18,317 bases of DNA, taken from NCBI GenBank assembly GCA_021813225.1, contig JAKALH010000008.1, positions 1-18,317 on the forward strand, read 5' to 3'. The position numbers were made by a program, and so were the translations under genes. How positions within the stretch are numbered: the stretch's first letter is position 1; each line of letters starts with the position of its first letter. Shown here one piece after another: positions 1 to 7,465 of this stretch. A model generated the notes under the pieces. The model was given only the letters and a program-made list of their open reading frames with translations, ran no database searches and was not told where the DNA came from. Source of the DNA: Chloroflexota bacterium. Lineage in GTDB: Bacteria; Chloroflexota; Anaerolineae; J036; Brachytrichaceae.

Positions 1-1
1 C

Positions 2-199
2 AACTTCTCGAATCCTGCGGAGTCGAAAATTGCCCCGAATCCGGACCTGCACATCGGCGGGCAGACCCCGGCCGATCGATTGAAACCGCAGTATTCCCAA
101 CGGGAATTCTGGTCATGGCTGGCCGCGGCCGCATTAGTCCTGCTGGTCGTGGAATGGTGGGTCTATCAGCGCGGCGTGCCGTTACTGCGTCGAAAGTAG
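2..199 (+). CDS. C-terminal end of a VWA-domain (BatA-like) membrane protein, 5' truncated
   Basis: An open frame enters from the left edge and ends at TAG 197-199, giving the last 65 residues of a protein. The tail has the pattern SNPAESKIAP, then HIGG, a QREFWSWLA segment, a hydrophobic stretch (AAAALVLLVVEWWVY) and a basic end (RGVPLLRRK). This 'ES-IAP ... RE-W-WL ... EWWVYxR' arrangement is typical of the C-terminus of VWA-domain/aerotolerance BatA-like proteins common in Chloroflexota, where the final membrane helix anchors the protein. The VWA domain itself lies outside the window, so the assignment rests on the tail only. The stop lies inside the 3' end of the convergent GIY-YIG gene, with an 18-bp tail-to-tail overlap. 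Confidence 0.6.
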   Translation, partial: NFSNPAESKIAPNPDLHIGGQTPADRLKPQYSQREFWSWLAAAALVLLVVEWWVYQRGVPLLRRK

Positions 200-424
200 T
201 TGCAGTTTGCGCGCGCGCGACAGGCGTTTGATCCGTCGTTCTTCGCGCATGGCTTCCGACCAGGTGGTCATTTCACGCTGCCAGATCAGTTCGACGGGCA
301 GCCGCGTCGCGGTATAGCGTGCTCCTCTGCCGGCCTGATGCATCTTCAGGCGGCGCTGCACATCCCTGGCGATGCCGGTGTAGAGCGATTGATCTCGACA
401 GCGCAGCATGTATACGAAAGCCAT
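182..424 (-). CDS. GIY-YIG endonuclease-superfamily protein (YhbQ/UPF0213-like)
   Basis: An 80-residue protein starting MAFVYMLRC. The split signature is visible as VYM (residues 4-6) and LYTGIA (14-19), followed by the conserved arginine region DVQRRL (21-26), an H-x-x-G-x-G-ARYT segment and a glutamate-rich helix (AMREERRIK) that carries the putative metal-binding Glu. The size and order match stand-alone UPF0213/YhbQ-type GIY-YIG proteins, which are single-domain putative DNA nucleases of unclear role. The frame is open upstream to 556, but the GIY-YIG fold begins at the ATG at 424, and the upstream residues are low-complexity and overlap the ABC ATPase gene, so I chose 424. No strong Shine-Dalgarno is visible; the ATG directly follows a small inverted repeat. 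It lies 61 bp downstream of the second ABC ATPase on the same strand and could be co-transcribed. A functional link to the transporter is not evident. Confidence 0.85.
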   Translation of the reverse strand: MAFVYMLRCRDQSLYTGIARDVQRRLKMHQAGRGARYTATRLPVELIWQREMTTWSEAMREERRIKRLSRARKLQLLSTQ

Positions 425-443
425 AGGGTCATGCGCCGACCCT
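425..443 (-). repeat. Small inverted repeat abutting the GIY-YIG start codon
   Basis: AGGGTC and GACCCT form a perfect 6-bp stem around a 7-nt loop. It lies immediately upstream of the GIY-YIG ATG and 42 bp past the stop of the ABC ATPase gene. There is no T-run after it on the minus strand, so it is not a convincing intrinsic terminator. As RNA it would occupy the normal ribosome-binding position. A 6-bp stem can occur by chance, so any role is speculative. Confidence 0.3.
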
Positions 444-485
444 GGCCTGGTCGCGCGAACGGTCAGGGTAATTGTCCCACGCCGG

Positions 486-1226
486 TCAGTGCTCGTTGTT
501 GCTGACGCGCTGGCCGTCCTGCAACTCGACGACATCGTCCACATAGTCCAGCACAATGGGATCGTGGCTGGTCATCAGCATGGTGATGCCTTCCGTTTCG
601 ACGATGCGGCGGAACAGCGCCAGCACCTCGCGCGCCGTGGTGCTGTCCAGTTCGCCGGTCGGTTCGTCAGCCAGAATCAGGCTCGGATGGTTGGCCAGGG
701 CGCGCGCAATCGCCACGCGCTGCTGCTGGCCGCCTGACATCTCATACGGGCGGTGGTTAGCCCACTTGGTCAACCCGACAAGCTCAAGACAGTAGCGGGT
801 GCGCGCGCGGCGGTCACGATTCCCGGCGATGCGTATCGGCAACTCGACGTTCTCCCAGGCCGACAGGGTTGGCAACAGCGCGAACGATTGAAAAACAAAG
901 CCCACCTGCTTGCGCCGCCAGCGCGTCAGTTCACCGTCGGACATGCGCGTGATATCGCGCCCGAAGCAGCGCACCGTGCCGCTGTTGGGGTGGTCCAATC
1001 CGCCGATGCAGTTCAGCAATGTGGTCTTGCCGCTGCCGGAACGCCCGCGCACACCGACCCAGTGTCCTGGTTTGACCTGCAGATTGATGCCGCGCAAAGC
1101 CAGCACATCATTGCTGCCGACCCGATAGGTGCGCACCACATCGACCACTTCCACGGCATATTCCGGGGTTTCGGCGCTTTGCGCGTTGCGTTCGGTCGCT
1201 GCCATCTTCTCTCTCTGGTTATTCAT
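486..1226 (-). CDS. ABC transporter ATP-binding protein (MacB/LolD type)
   Basis: A 246-residue ABC ATPase of the MacB/LolD/FtsE class that powers FtsX-type permeases. All nucleotide-binding motifs are intact: Walker A GRSGSGKTT (61-69), Q-loop VFQ (Q113), signature MSGGQQQR (163-170), Walker B LILADEP (183-189) followed by TGELD, and H-loop TSHD (H221). The ATG at 1226 lies 5 bp after the stop of the upstream ATPase gene and has a GGGG-containing stretch about 10 nt upstream. Alternatives are an in-frame start at 1268, which would overlap the upstream gene by 37 bp, and an ATG at 1205 preceded by GAGAGAGAAG; the first 22 residues are poorly conserved in any case. It shares the export cluster with a second, non-identical ATPase, a two-FtsX-module permease and a lipoprotein adaptor. 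The two ATPases may form a heterodimer under the one permease, or serve separate partners. The substrate cannot be read from the sequence. Confidence 0.93.
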   Translation of the reverse strand: MNNQREKMAATERNAQSAETPEYAVEVVDVVRTYRVGSNDVLALRGINLQVKPGHWVGVRGRSGSGKTTLLNCIGGLDHPNSGTVRCFGRDITRMSDGELTRWRRKQVGFVFQSFALLPTLSAWENVELPIRIAGNRDRRARTRYCLELVGLTKWANHRPYEMSGGQQQRVAIARALANHPSLILADEPTGELDSTTAREVLALFRRIVETEGITMLMTSHDPIVLDYVDDVVELQDGQRVSNNEH

Positions 1227-1231
1227 TCTGT

Positions 1232-2233
1232 TCAACCCCTGGACTTCTGCCGGCGACTCTTCAGCCAACCCAGCACGCCGCGGTGTTCTGCCTTTGCCGC
1301 GCCACCCGCCGTCTGCCCGCCTTCCGCCGCCGCCTGCTCAACCTGCTGGCGTTCCACGGCCTTGACCAGGATGCCCGCCTCCGCCGGTTCGAGGCGTGCG
1401 CGTTCCTTGATGCCATATTGCTCGCGCAGTTCCTTCGGTATCTGCAGCCGCCCCGCAGAGTCCAGCACTGCATATTCCTCAAAGTGGTCTTCGTGAACGG
1501 CCTGATCTTTCGTCGCGCCGGTTACCGCCGGCGCCCTGCGCACGGTCTCCCCCGCCAGCTTGCCATCGCGAATTGCGACGACGCGGTCAACCTGGCGCGC
1601 GATCTTCGGGTCATGGCTCACAATGAGCGTCGTCACGCCATATTTACGGCACAGGTCGCGGAATACCTGGTAAATCGCCAGCGCGGTGTTGGAATCCAGC
1701 TCGCCGGTTGGCTCGTCGGCCAGCAGCAACGACGGCGCGTTGGCCAGCGCCACGGCAATCGCCACGCGCTGTTGTTCTCCGCCGGAGAGCATACCCAGGT
1801 AGTGATTCCGGCGGTCAGAGAGGCCGACGGCATCCAGGAGTTCACAGGCGCGTTTGCGCGCTGCGCCGCCTGCGTGACCGGCCAGAATCATGGGCAGCTC
1901 GACATTCGCCAGCGACGACAGGTAGGGAATCACGTTACGCGCACCCTGTTGCCACACGAACCCCACCTGCGTGCGCCGATATGCGGTCAACGCCGTATTC
2001 GACAGTTTGAGCAGGTCGCGGCCGCCGACGACAACGCGGCCGGCGCTGGGCCGGTCGAGTCCGCCCAGGATATTCAGTAAAGTCGACTTGCCGCTGCCGC
2101 TGGCACCCACGATACCCAGCAGCTCGCCCTGCTTGACCTCCAGATCGAGTCCCTGCAGGGCAACGACTTCCAGGTCAGCAATCTTGTGGATTTTGACCAG
2201 GTTGTCGCAAAGGATAAAAGGGCCTTCATTCAT
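1232..2233 (-). CDS. ABC transporter ATPase with C-terminal SpoVT/AbrB-like domain
   Basis: A 333-residue protein. Residues about 6-235 are a complete MacB/LolD-type ATPase: Walker A GASGSGKST (43-51), Q-loop WQQ (Q95), signature LSGGEQQR (149-156), Walker B LLLADEP (169-175) plus TGELD, and H-loop SHD (H207). Unlike its neighbour it continues for about 100 residues. Residues 252-293 read EEYAVLDSAGRLQIPKELRE and then QYGIKERARLEP with a final GILVKA. That is the AbrB/MazE/SpoVT swapped-hairpin pattern (D-x-x-GR-x-x-IP-x-x-LR ... G-I ... L-x). An Ala/Gln/Gly-rich segment and a basic end (WLKSRRQKSRG) follow. The ATG at 2233 overlaps the permease stop by 4 bp (ATGA), indicating translational coupling. 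The family predicts ATP hydrolysis for export; whether the AbrB part mediates dimerisation or binds DNA or another partner is unknown. The fusion is within one uninterrupted reading frame. Confidence 0.92.
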   Translation of the reverse strand: MNEGPFILCDNLVKIHKIADLEVVALQGLDLEVKQGELLGIVGASGSGKSTLLNILGGLDRPSAGRVVVGGRDLLKLSNTALTAYRRTQVGFVWQQGARNVIPYLSSLANVELPMILAGHAGGAARKRACELLDAVGLSDRRNHYLGMLSGGEQQRVAIAVALANAPSLLLADEPTGELDSNTALAIYQVFRDLCRKYGVTTLIVSHDPKIARQVDRVVAIRDGKLAGETVRRAPAVTGATKDQAVHEDHFEEYAVLDSAGRLQIPKELREQYGIKERARLEPAEAGILVKAVERQQVEQAAAEGGQTAGGAAKAEHRGVLGWLKSRRQKSRG

Positions 2234-5109
2234 ACAGTTTCACCTAACTTGACGGCCTGGAAGATCTTCATCCTCAACAGGAATGCCAGCAATACTACCA
2301 GCGCGACGATGAACAAGCCTCCGAACAGCGCATAGATGCGATAGATCTCCGGCCAGGCGATGATGACAAAGAACGGCAGCAGCGTCGCTTCGGGCGTGAT
2401 GCCGACCTGCATGTACGGGATGTACAACTGGCTTGCCGCGACGCCCAGCAGCGTGCCTGCGCCCACGCCCGTCCCGAGCAGCAGGATCAATTCCCATCCC
2501 AGGTAGGCCGCCATCTGCGATGCGCTTAACCCGACCGCACGTAATACGCCCAGCTCGATCAGCCTGCGCCTGAACGAAAAGACCGCGTACAGGAAAAAAC
2601 CCAGCACCGTCAACAGCGCCGATGCCGCAAACCCGACGGACAACACGCCGAAGAGTCCCTGGCGGTCCGGGCGGGTCTGCTCCTTCAGGATGGCGGAATT
2701 GACATCCGAATACGCAACCAGCGTGATGCCGAGCTTGCGCACGCCGCTGGCGATCTGATCGACGTTGGCGCCCTTCTTGACTTTCAGCCAGACATCGTAG
2801 GGCACCTGCGTGCCGAACTGTTCGAAGAGATTTTCCAGGTCGGCGACGAACAGGGTTCGCGCGTTCTTCTTGTTGGGATACCAGGTGGGCCAGTAATAGA
2901 ACCAGCCGGCAATAGTGAACTTCATGTCCACTGGTCCATCCGGGCCTGTAACGGTCAGATGGATTTCGTCGCCGATATTCAGTGCGTTATTCGTCAGGAC
3001 AGACGCATGCACCAGGATGCCGTTCGGCGTGGAGGCCAACTGGTTCATCAGCGCGCCCAGCGATGGCGACCCGAAGTCGGAACGCCAGTAGGCGATGCGG
3101 CCGTATGGCAGTCGATCGATGCCCATCACGGTGGCGTTCAGCGAGCCGGAACTGAGCTTCGCTGTGGCGGGATATTCGCCGACGCGCGTCGCATCGAGCA
3201 CGCCATCGATCTTCAGGTGGTCTGAAACCGGGGCAAACAGGAATCGCGGACCGCTCGACTGATTGCTTGGCGTGCCGGCGGTCGTTCCGGGGGCGCCCAT
3301 CATGCCTAACTGGGTATCCTCAGCCGCTTCGAGCAGTTGCACATCGCCGCCCACGCTGTAGCGCACCTGATCGACCAGGCTGCGGTCCAGCGTCGATGCC
3401 AGCGACGACGTAAAGGTCGCCAGCGCCAGCGTGAGAATCAGCAGGAACATCGGCGCCACATACAGCCCCGGCGAACGCGACAACTGGCGCGCCGCCAGCA
3501 GGAAAGTCGTGCCGGGCAGCCTGGCAAACAGCCAGGCGATGAAACGCAGGAAGTAAGGGAACAGCCGGATCAGGAACAGCGTGAGCGAGATCATCATCAG
3601 CACCGGCACCATGAAAAGCAGCGGGTTGCTGAAAGGATCGCCGCCGGATACCTGCAGCACACTGGCTACCGCGATCGTGCCCTGTTTCTGCAGCAGATAG
3701 GTGCCATAGGCAGCCGGAATGAAGATCAGCACGTCAAGCCAGGCGCGCTGCCACAGGGGCGGTTTCAGGTTGCGGGCGCGCTCCTGTTTGTAAGTGATGA
3801 TGGTGTGACGCGATGCTTCCCAGACCGGGAAGACGGTTGCGGCGATGGCGGCCCCGGCAGCGATCAACCCGACCTCGAAGCTGAAGCCTGTCATCACAAC
3901 CGCGAGCAGTTGGCCCTGTACGAATACCAGGAAACTGCGCGCCTGACCGACAAGCTGGGCTATACCCTCGGCGACCGGCACGCCAATCACAAATGCCAGC
4001 GCGGCCAGTACCAGCGCTTCGATCAGCGAAATGCTGATCACCTGCAGCGCCGATGCGCCGCGGCTGCGCAGCACGGCGATCTCATTGCGTTGACCGTTGA
4101 CGGTCAGCCCGGCCACCAGTGTGATGAATGCGAACACCAGCAGGAGAATCGGCACGCTGAACGCCAGCAACTGCACCAGTAATATCCGGCTGGCCTGCTG
4201 GTAGCGCCACAGCGAATCGACAGGCGATACGTCCAGCTTGATATTGGGCAGCAGCGTCGTGGCCCGCGTGATCGTATAGTTGATGCGTCCCAGCAGGTCC
4301 ATGACGTTGTCCGCGCGAATGGCGGAGCCGTCAAACACCATGTACCAGAGCGCCAGGTATACTTCCTTATCGATCCTGGGGGAAAGGTTCTGCAGGAAAG
4401 TGGCTTCAGTCGTCAACACCACATCTTTCAGATAACTGGGGTCATAAAACCAGTAGTTGTCGGCGACGTTTTTCGCTTCCCAGATGCCGACGATCTTGAA
4501 CGGCACCTGCACTTTGGCATCGCGACGGTCGAATGCGATGTACAGCTCGCCGACCTGCAGGCCCAACTGGTCGGCAAGCGACTTGCTGATCAGCGCCTCG
4601 ATGGGCTGATCAGGCGCCGTCACATCCTTCGGCATTGTGCCCTCAGTCAGCGTGATGTGATTGGCGATATTGCTGATAAAACCGAGCGAAATCCACGTCA
4701 GCGGCTGTCGTTTGCCCACATAGGCCGCGTCCGAGACGGGGAAAACCTGGAAGGTGTCGGTCTTGACATAGCGTACATACAACTGGCGCGGCATGCCAAT
4801 CATGCCGGGCACCTGCGCCCTCATCAGGTCATCGGCTTGTGCGATAGCGGAGTAGTCCAGCGGGCCGTACCATCCGCCGATATAACGGAACATGAAGGCG
4901 TAGGGCGGGCGCGCTACGCCTTCTTTAATGTTCATCTCCGTATTGAGGATGCGGTTATAGACTGCATCCGCATACAGCGGGATGCTCAACGTCAACGCAA
5001 TGACAACCATCAATCCGAGCGCTCCAGCAAGCGCCAGCCATCGCGTCGACCACAAGCGCCGTGCCGCGATGACGAACACTGACAGGAACGTCCGGATCGG
5101 CTGCATCAC
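2230..5109 (-). CDS. Large ABC transporter permease with two FtsX modules
   Basis: A 959-residue integral membrane protein. Layout: a first helix at about 25-46, a large extracytoplasmic MacB_PCD-like domain (about 47-305), FtsX module 1 with helices near 310-335, 356-378 and 400-428, an inserted membrane region (457-474, 497-516, 548-570), a second extracytoplasmic domain (about 571-815), and FtsX module 2 with helices near 818-842, 868-892 and 925-946. The cytoplasmic motif after the first helix of each module is recognisable twice: RNEIAVLRSRGAS (341-353) and RRLIELGVLRAVGLS (848-862). This is the about 800-1000-residue double-FtsX architecture of LolCE-like or macrolide/lipoprotein exporters joined in one chain. 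The start is GTG 5109 (4-bp overlap with the upstream stop) or the adjacent ATG at 5106; AGGTGG lies about 10-13 nt upstream. With both halves in one polypeptide, the two neighbouring ATPases could occupy its two docking sites. Confidence 0.92.
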   Translation of the reverse strand: MMQPIRTFLSVFVIAARRLWSTRWLALAGALGLMVVIALTLSIPLYADAVYNRILNTEMNIKEGVARPPYAFMFRYIGGWYGPLDYSAIAQADDLMRAQVPGMIGMPRQLYVRYVKTDTFQVFPVSDAAYVGKRQPLTWISLGFISNIANHITLTEGTMPKDVTAPDQPIEALISKSLADQLGLQVGELYIAFDRRDAKVQVPFKIVGIWEAKNVADNYWFYDPSYLKDVVLTTEATFLQNLSPRIDKEVYLALWYMVFDGSAIRADNVMDLLGRINYTITRATTLLPNIKLDVSPVDSLWRYQQASRILLVQLLAFSVPILLLVFAFITLVAGLTVNGQRNEIAVLRSRGASALQVISISLIEALVLAALAFVIGVPVAEGIAQLVGQARSFLVFVQGQLLAVVMTGFSFEVGLIAAGAAIAATVFPVWEASRHTIITYKQERARNLKPPLWQRAWLDVLIFIPAAYGTYLLQKQGTIAVASVLQVSGGDPFSNPLLFMVPVLMMISLTLFLIRLFPYFLRFIAWLFARLPGTTFLLAARQLSRSPGLYVAPMFLLILTLALATFTSSLASTLDRSLVDQVRYSVGGDVQLLEAAEDTQLGMMGAPGTTAGTPSNQSSGPRFLFAPVSDHLKIDGVLDATRVGEYPATAKLSSGSLNATVMGIDRLPYGRIAYWRSDFGSPSLGALMNQLASTPNGILVHASVLTNNALNIGDEIHLTVTGPDGPVDMKFTIAGWFYYWPTWYPNKKNARTLFVADLENLFEQFGTQVPYDVWLKVKKGANVDQIASGVRKLGITLVAYSDVNSAILKEQTRPDRQGLFGVLSVGFAASALLTVLGFFLYAVFSFRRRLIELGVLRAVGLSASQMAAYLGWELILLLGTGVGAGTLLGVAASQLYIPYMQVGITPEATLLPFFVIIAWPEIYRIYALFGGLFIVALVVLLAFLLRMKIFQAVKLGETV

Positions 5110-6482
5110 GGCGCGACCGCCACCTGACCTTCTTTCAAGCCGGTTTTGATTTCCACGCGGTCGTCACTGACGATACCGACGGTGACATCGACGCGCCGCT
5201 GGCCGTTGCCTTCCTGCAGCACGACAAACTTGCGTCCCTCAAAGGTGCGCACGGCCTGCGGCGGCAGCCACAGAACATTGTCCTTCTGCTCAAGCACGAC
5301 CGTCACCTTCGCCAGGTCGCCCAGTATCAACTGGGTGCCTTTGAGAGAGGCTGGATCGATAGAGATATGCGTAGACTTATCGGCCTCTGCCTGGGCCTGG
5401 TCGCTGGTGGCCGCTCCGCCGCTGCCGTAGGGATAGGGCAGTTGGCGTATCTTGCCGGTCAGAGGCCTGTCGGGGAAACTGACCAGCGTGAGGGTCACCG
5501 GCATACCTTCCTTCAGGTCGGTCAGCGTTGTGTTGTCCGGGGTGGCGTTGACCTCAAGCTGGCTGGGATCGGCAACCACCGCTGAAGCCACATAGGCCTG
5601 CACCGGCGAGCCCGGGCTGATGCGCAGCGATGTCACCTTGCCGTCGAACGGGGCGATCAGTTCAGCGTCAGTCACCTGCGCCTGCAGGGTCTTAAGCGCC
5701 AGTTCGGCGCGCTGCACATCATTCACCAGCAGGGGGTCGACGCCCTGCTTGAGCGCATCGAGGGTGTTCTGGGCCAGTGCCACCTGCTTGGCGGCATTCG
5801 CGATATCGTAGGCATGCCCGCTGACGATCTGTTGAATCGACTGGTCGTAGGCAGCCTTGGCGGTCTGGTAATCCAGCGTCGCGCGTTGCAGCGCCATCGA
5901 TTGGGGCGACCCGCCGCGGCTCTGTATCGGCGAGGCATCGTAGGCCGCCTGTGCGCTGGCCAGGTTCAGCCGCGCGAGCTCCAGGGCATTCTCCGCCTGG
6001 ATTCGCTGCGGCGTCATGTCCATGTCTTTCAGGCGCTGGTAGTTCTGCTGATTTATGGACAGTTCGATCTGGGCGCGGGCAACAGCGGAATCGTTGGCCT
6101 TCTGCGCGCGCTGCAGGTTGACCTTAACCCGTTCCAGATCGAGCTGCGCCTGCGCCACCTGCCGCTCCAGCGGCGCGATTTCCAGGTCGGCCAGGACATC
6201 GCCTTTCTTGACCTGCGCATCGCGCTGCACATTGACATTGCGAACGCGCCCGGCAACCTTAAAGAAGAGTTCGACTTCCTTGACGGGGCCGACACGGCCG
6301 GTGAACTGGACCTGCCGGGTTACGGTGCCTTTCTGCACCACATAGGTGGGTTTTGTCGGGATGATCGGGGTCGGAACAGGCGTCGGCGTCGCCGGTTCGG
6401 GATTGGCCTGCTGTTGATTGCATGCAGCCGTCAACAGCGCGACGACGATGGCAATCACAACTGGCGCAGTGCGTTTTCTCAT
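5106..6482 (-). CDS. HlyD/MacA-type lipoprotein adaptor (membrane fusion protein)
   Basis: A 458-residue periplasmic-adaptor-family protein. MRKR is followed by a hydrophobic stretch and a lipobox LTAAC (Cys21), predicting a lipid-anchored exported protein. A Pro/Thr-rich linker (22-43) follows, then a first biotinyl-lipoyl-like half (about 45-100, with GRVGPVKEVELFFKVAG and KKGDVLADLE), a long helical hairpin rich in Ala/Gln/Leu (about 103-285), the second lipoyl half (APFDGKVTSL with the SPGSPV turn), a beta-barrel (VNATPDNTTLTDLKEGMPV) and a C-terminal membrane-proximal domain (WLPPQAVRTFEGRKFVVL ... GLKEGQVAV). This is the MacA/HlyD order. The frame is open to 6575, but the ATG at 6482 has a near-perfect GGAGGAG 8 nt upstream and starts right before the signal peptide. 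It is the first gene of the leftward export cluster and overlaps the permease start. In a single-membrane cell it would act outside the membrane on the permease rather than dock to a TolC channel. Confidence 0.92.
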   Translation of the reverse strand: MRKRTAPVVIAIVVALLTAACNQQQANPEPATPTPVPTPIIPTKPTYVVQKGTVTRQVQFTGRVGPVKEVELFFKVAGRVRNVNVQRDAQVKKGDVLADLEIAPLERQVAQAQLDLERVKVNLQRAQKANDSAVARAQIELSINQQNYQRLKDMDMTPQRIQAENALELARLNLASAQAAYDASPIQSRGGSPQSMALQRATLDYQTAKAAYDQSIQQIVSGHAYDIANAAKQVALAQNTLDALKQGVDPLLVNDVQRAELALKTLQAQVTDAELIAPFDGKVTSLRISPGSPVQAYVASAVVADPSQLEVNATPDNTTLTDLKEGMPVTLTLVSFPDRPLTGKIRQLPYPYGSGGAATSDQAQAEADKSTHISIDPASLKGTQLILGDLAKVTVVLEQKDNVLWLPPQAVRTFEGRKFVVLQEGNGQRRVDVTVGIVSDDRVEIKTGLKEGQVAVAP

Positions 6483-6490
6483 CTGCAGCA

Positions 6491-6497
6491 CTCCTCC
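6491..6497 (-). promoter_or_regulatory. Strong Shine-Dalgarno for the adaptor gene
   Basis: GGAGGAG on the minus strand, 8 nt from the ATG at 6482. It is the best ribosome-binding site among the genes here and rules against the longer frame that begins at 6575. Confidence 0.8.
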
Positions 6498-6647
6498 AAG
6501 ACTATTTTGAACCACTGGAGTTCGGGAATCCTTGAGATACTGAACAGGATACTTCGAGGCGGTACACCGGCACAAGGCCAGGAGCGTTCGCGACGTTGCA
6601 TCTAGTGACTGGTGGCCTCAGATACTGCTGAACTCTAGCACGAATGG

Positions 6648-6677
6648 AATTAAAGCACACCTGCAAACACTTGACAA
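6648..6677 (-). promoter_or_regulatory. Possible leftward promoter for the export cluster
   Basis: On the minus strand TTGTCA (6677-6672) and TTAATT (6653-6648) are separated by 18 bp. Both boxes are imperfect matches to sigma70 elements. The -35 box overlaps the rightward TTGACA on the other strand because TTGACAA is close to self-complementary. The resulting leader before the ATG at 6482 would be about 160 nt and contains repeated GATACT hexamers (6536, 6548, 6621). This is weak evidence from sequence alone. Confidence 0.25.
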
Positions 6678-6698
6678 ACGCTATTATCCGCTTAGAAT
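6671..6698 (+). promoter_or_regulatory. Sigma70-type promoter upstream of the isochorismatase-family gene
   Basis: A perfect TTGACA at 6671-6676, a 16-bp spacer and TAGAAT at 6693-6698, one mismatch from TATAAT. The surrounding DNA is AT-rich compared with the rest of the window. The predicted start near 6705 gives a leader of about 55 nt, ending with AAAGGA (6748-6753) 7 nt before the ATG at 6761. Confidence 0.55.
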
Positions 6699-6725
6699 TA
6701 GTGTCATATATACACAAAGTGCCGG

Positions 6726-6742
6726 TCACAGTGCAACTGTGA
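6726..6742 (+). promoter_or_regulatory. Perfect 7-bp palindrome in the leader of the isochorismatase-family gene
   Basis: TCACAGT-GCA-ACTGTGA is a perfect inverted repeat with a 3-nt centre. It lies downstream of the predicted transcription start and ends 5 bp before the Shine-Dalgarno. It could be a repressor operator or a small RNA hairpin limiting ribosome access. The half-sites are in the opposite order to a CRP site (TGTGA-N6-TCACA), so it is not CRP-type. Confidence 0.45.
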
Positions 6743-6760
6743 GAGGCAAAGGAACAGGCG

Positions 6761-7465
6761 ATGACGCTGGCAGAATCCAGCCTGGATTACGTAAATTCCC
6801 TGGAAAACTGGATCGCCGGTCTTCCGGCCATGCCGCTGGCCGGAATCGTGGCAAATCCACAAAACAGCGCCGTATTATGTGTTGACATCATAAACGGATT
6901 CTGCACCGTTGGGCCGCTGTCCAGCCCGCGCGTACAGGGGATCGTGCCGCCGATTGCGAAGTTGATGCAGTCCGCTTATGCGCTGGGTGTGCGTCACTTC
7001 ATATTGCCACAGGATACGCATGATCCCGCCGCGGTTGAGTTTGCCAGTTATCCGGCGCATTGTGTGCGCGGCAATGTGGAGTCGCAGACTGCGCCAGAAC
7101 TGTCCGCATTATCGTTTGCAGATGAGTTCGTTATTATCGAAAAAAATTCGATTTCATCGTCGGAGAATACGGCACTGGATACATGGCTGGACCAGCACCC
7201 GCAAGTAAATACTTTCATTGTCGTAGGCGATTGCAGCGACCTGTGCACCTACCAGTTGGCGATGCACCTGCGCCTGCGGGCAAATTCACGCCAGCTTGCC
7301 GGTGTGCGGGTCGTCGTCCCAGCCGATTGCGTCCAGACCTATGACACACCGGTCGAGGCGGCGTCCCGGCTGGGGATACCTCCGCACCCCGGCGACCTGC
7401 TGCACGCCATTTTCCTGCATCACATGGCAAGCAATGGCATCGAAGTCGCAGGCAGCCTGGTATAA
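6761..7465 (+). CDS. Isochorismatase-family cysteine hydrolase, nicotinamidase-like
   Basis: A 234-residue protein of the isochorismatase/nicotinamidase fold. The catalytic triad can be placed at D42 (VLCVDIINGF), K128 (VIIEKNS) and C162 (VVGDCSDLCT, with the usual cis-peptide region before the nucleophile). Candidate metal ligands as in nicotinamidases are D85 and H87 (QDTHD) and H100 in YPAHCVRGNVESQ, which resembles the nicotinamidase WPxHC-x-x-GT block. The likely reaction is amide hydrolysis, with nicotinamide to nicotinate for NAD salvage the best guess; other small amides are possible because the family is broad. The extended N-terminus (about 30 residues before the first strand) and length are slightly above typical PncA. 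ATG 6761 has AAAGGA at 7-nt spacing and its own TTGACA/TAGAAT promoter. It is divergent from the export cluster and 59 bp upstream of the GH57-like gene, but the two need not be functionally linked. Confidence 0.88.
   Translation: MTLAESSLDYVNSLENWIAGLPAMPLAGIVANPQNSAVLCVDIINGFCTVGPLSSPRVQGIVPPIAKLMQSAYALGVRHFILPQDTHDPAAVEFASYPAHCVRGNVESQTAPELSALSFADEFVIIEKNSISSSENTALDTWLDQHPQVNTFIVVGDCSDLCTYQLAMHLRLRANSRQLAGVRVVVPADCVQTYDTPVEAASRLGIPPHPGDLLHAIFLHHMASNGIEVAGSLV

Noticed and set aside
1283..2080. Plus-strand open frame of 265 codons
   Set aside because: It is antisense to the ABC-AbrB ATPase, whose Walker and signature motifs are all intact; no motif is found in the plus-strand product.
3337..4182. 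Plus-strand open frame of 281 codons
   Set aside because: It is antisense to the FtsX permease and its product is a Gln/Arg/His-rich string without a fold or start signal.
6483..6575. Longer N-terminus for the adaptor from an upstream ATG at 6575
   Set aside because: The extra 31 residues precede the signal peptide and lipobox, and GGAGGAG points to the ATG at 6482.
5814..6605. Plus-strand open frame of 263 codons
   Set aside because: It is antisense to the adaptor helical hairpin and is arginine- and leucine-rich with no recognisable domain.
6726..6742. Reading the leader palindrome as a CRP site
   Set aside because: The half-sites are TCACA then TGTGA, the reverse of the CRP order, and the spacing differs.
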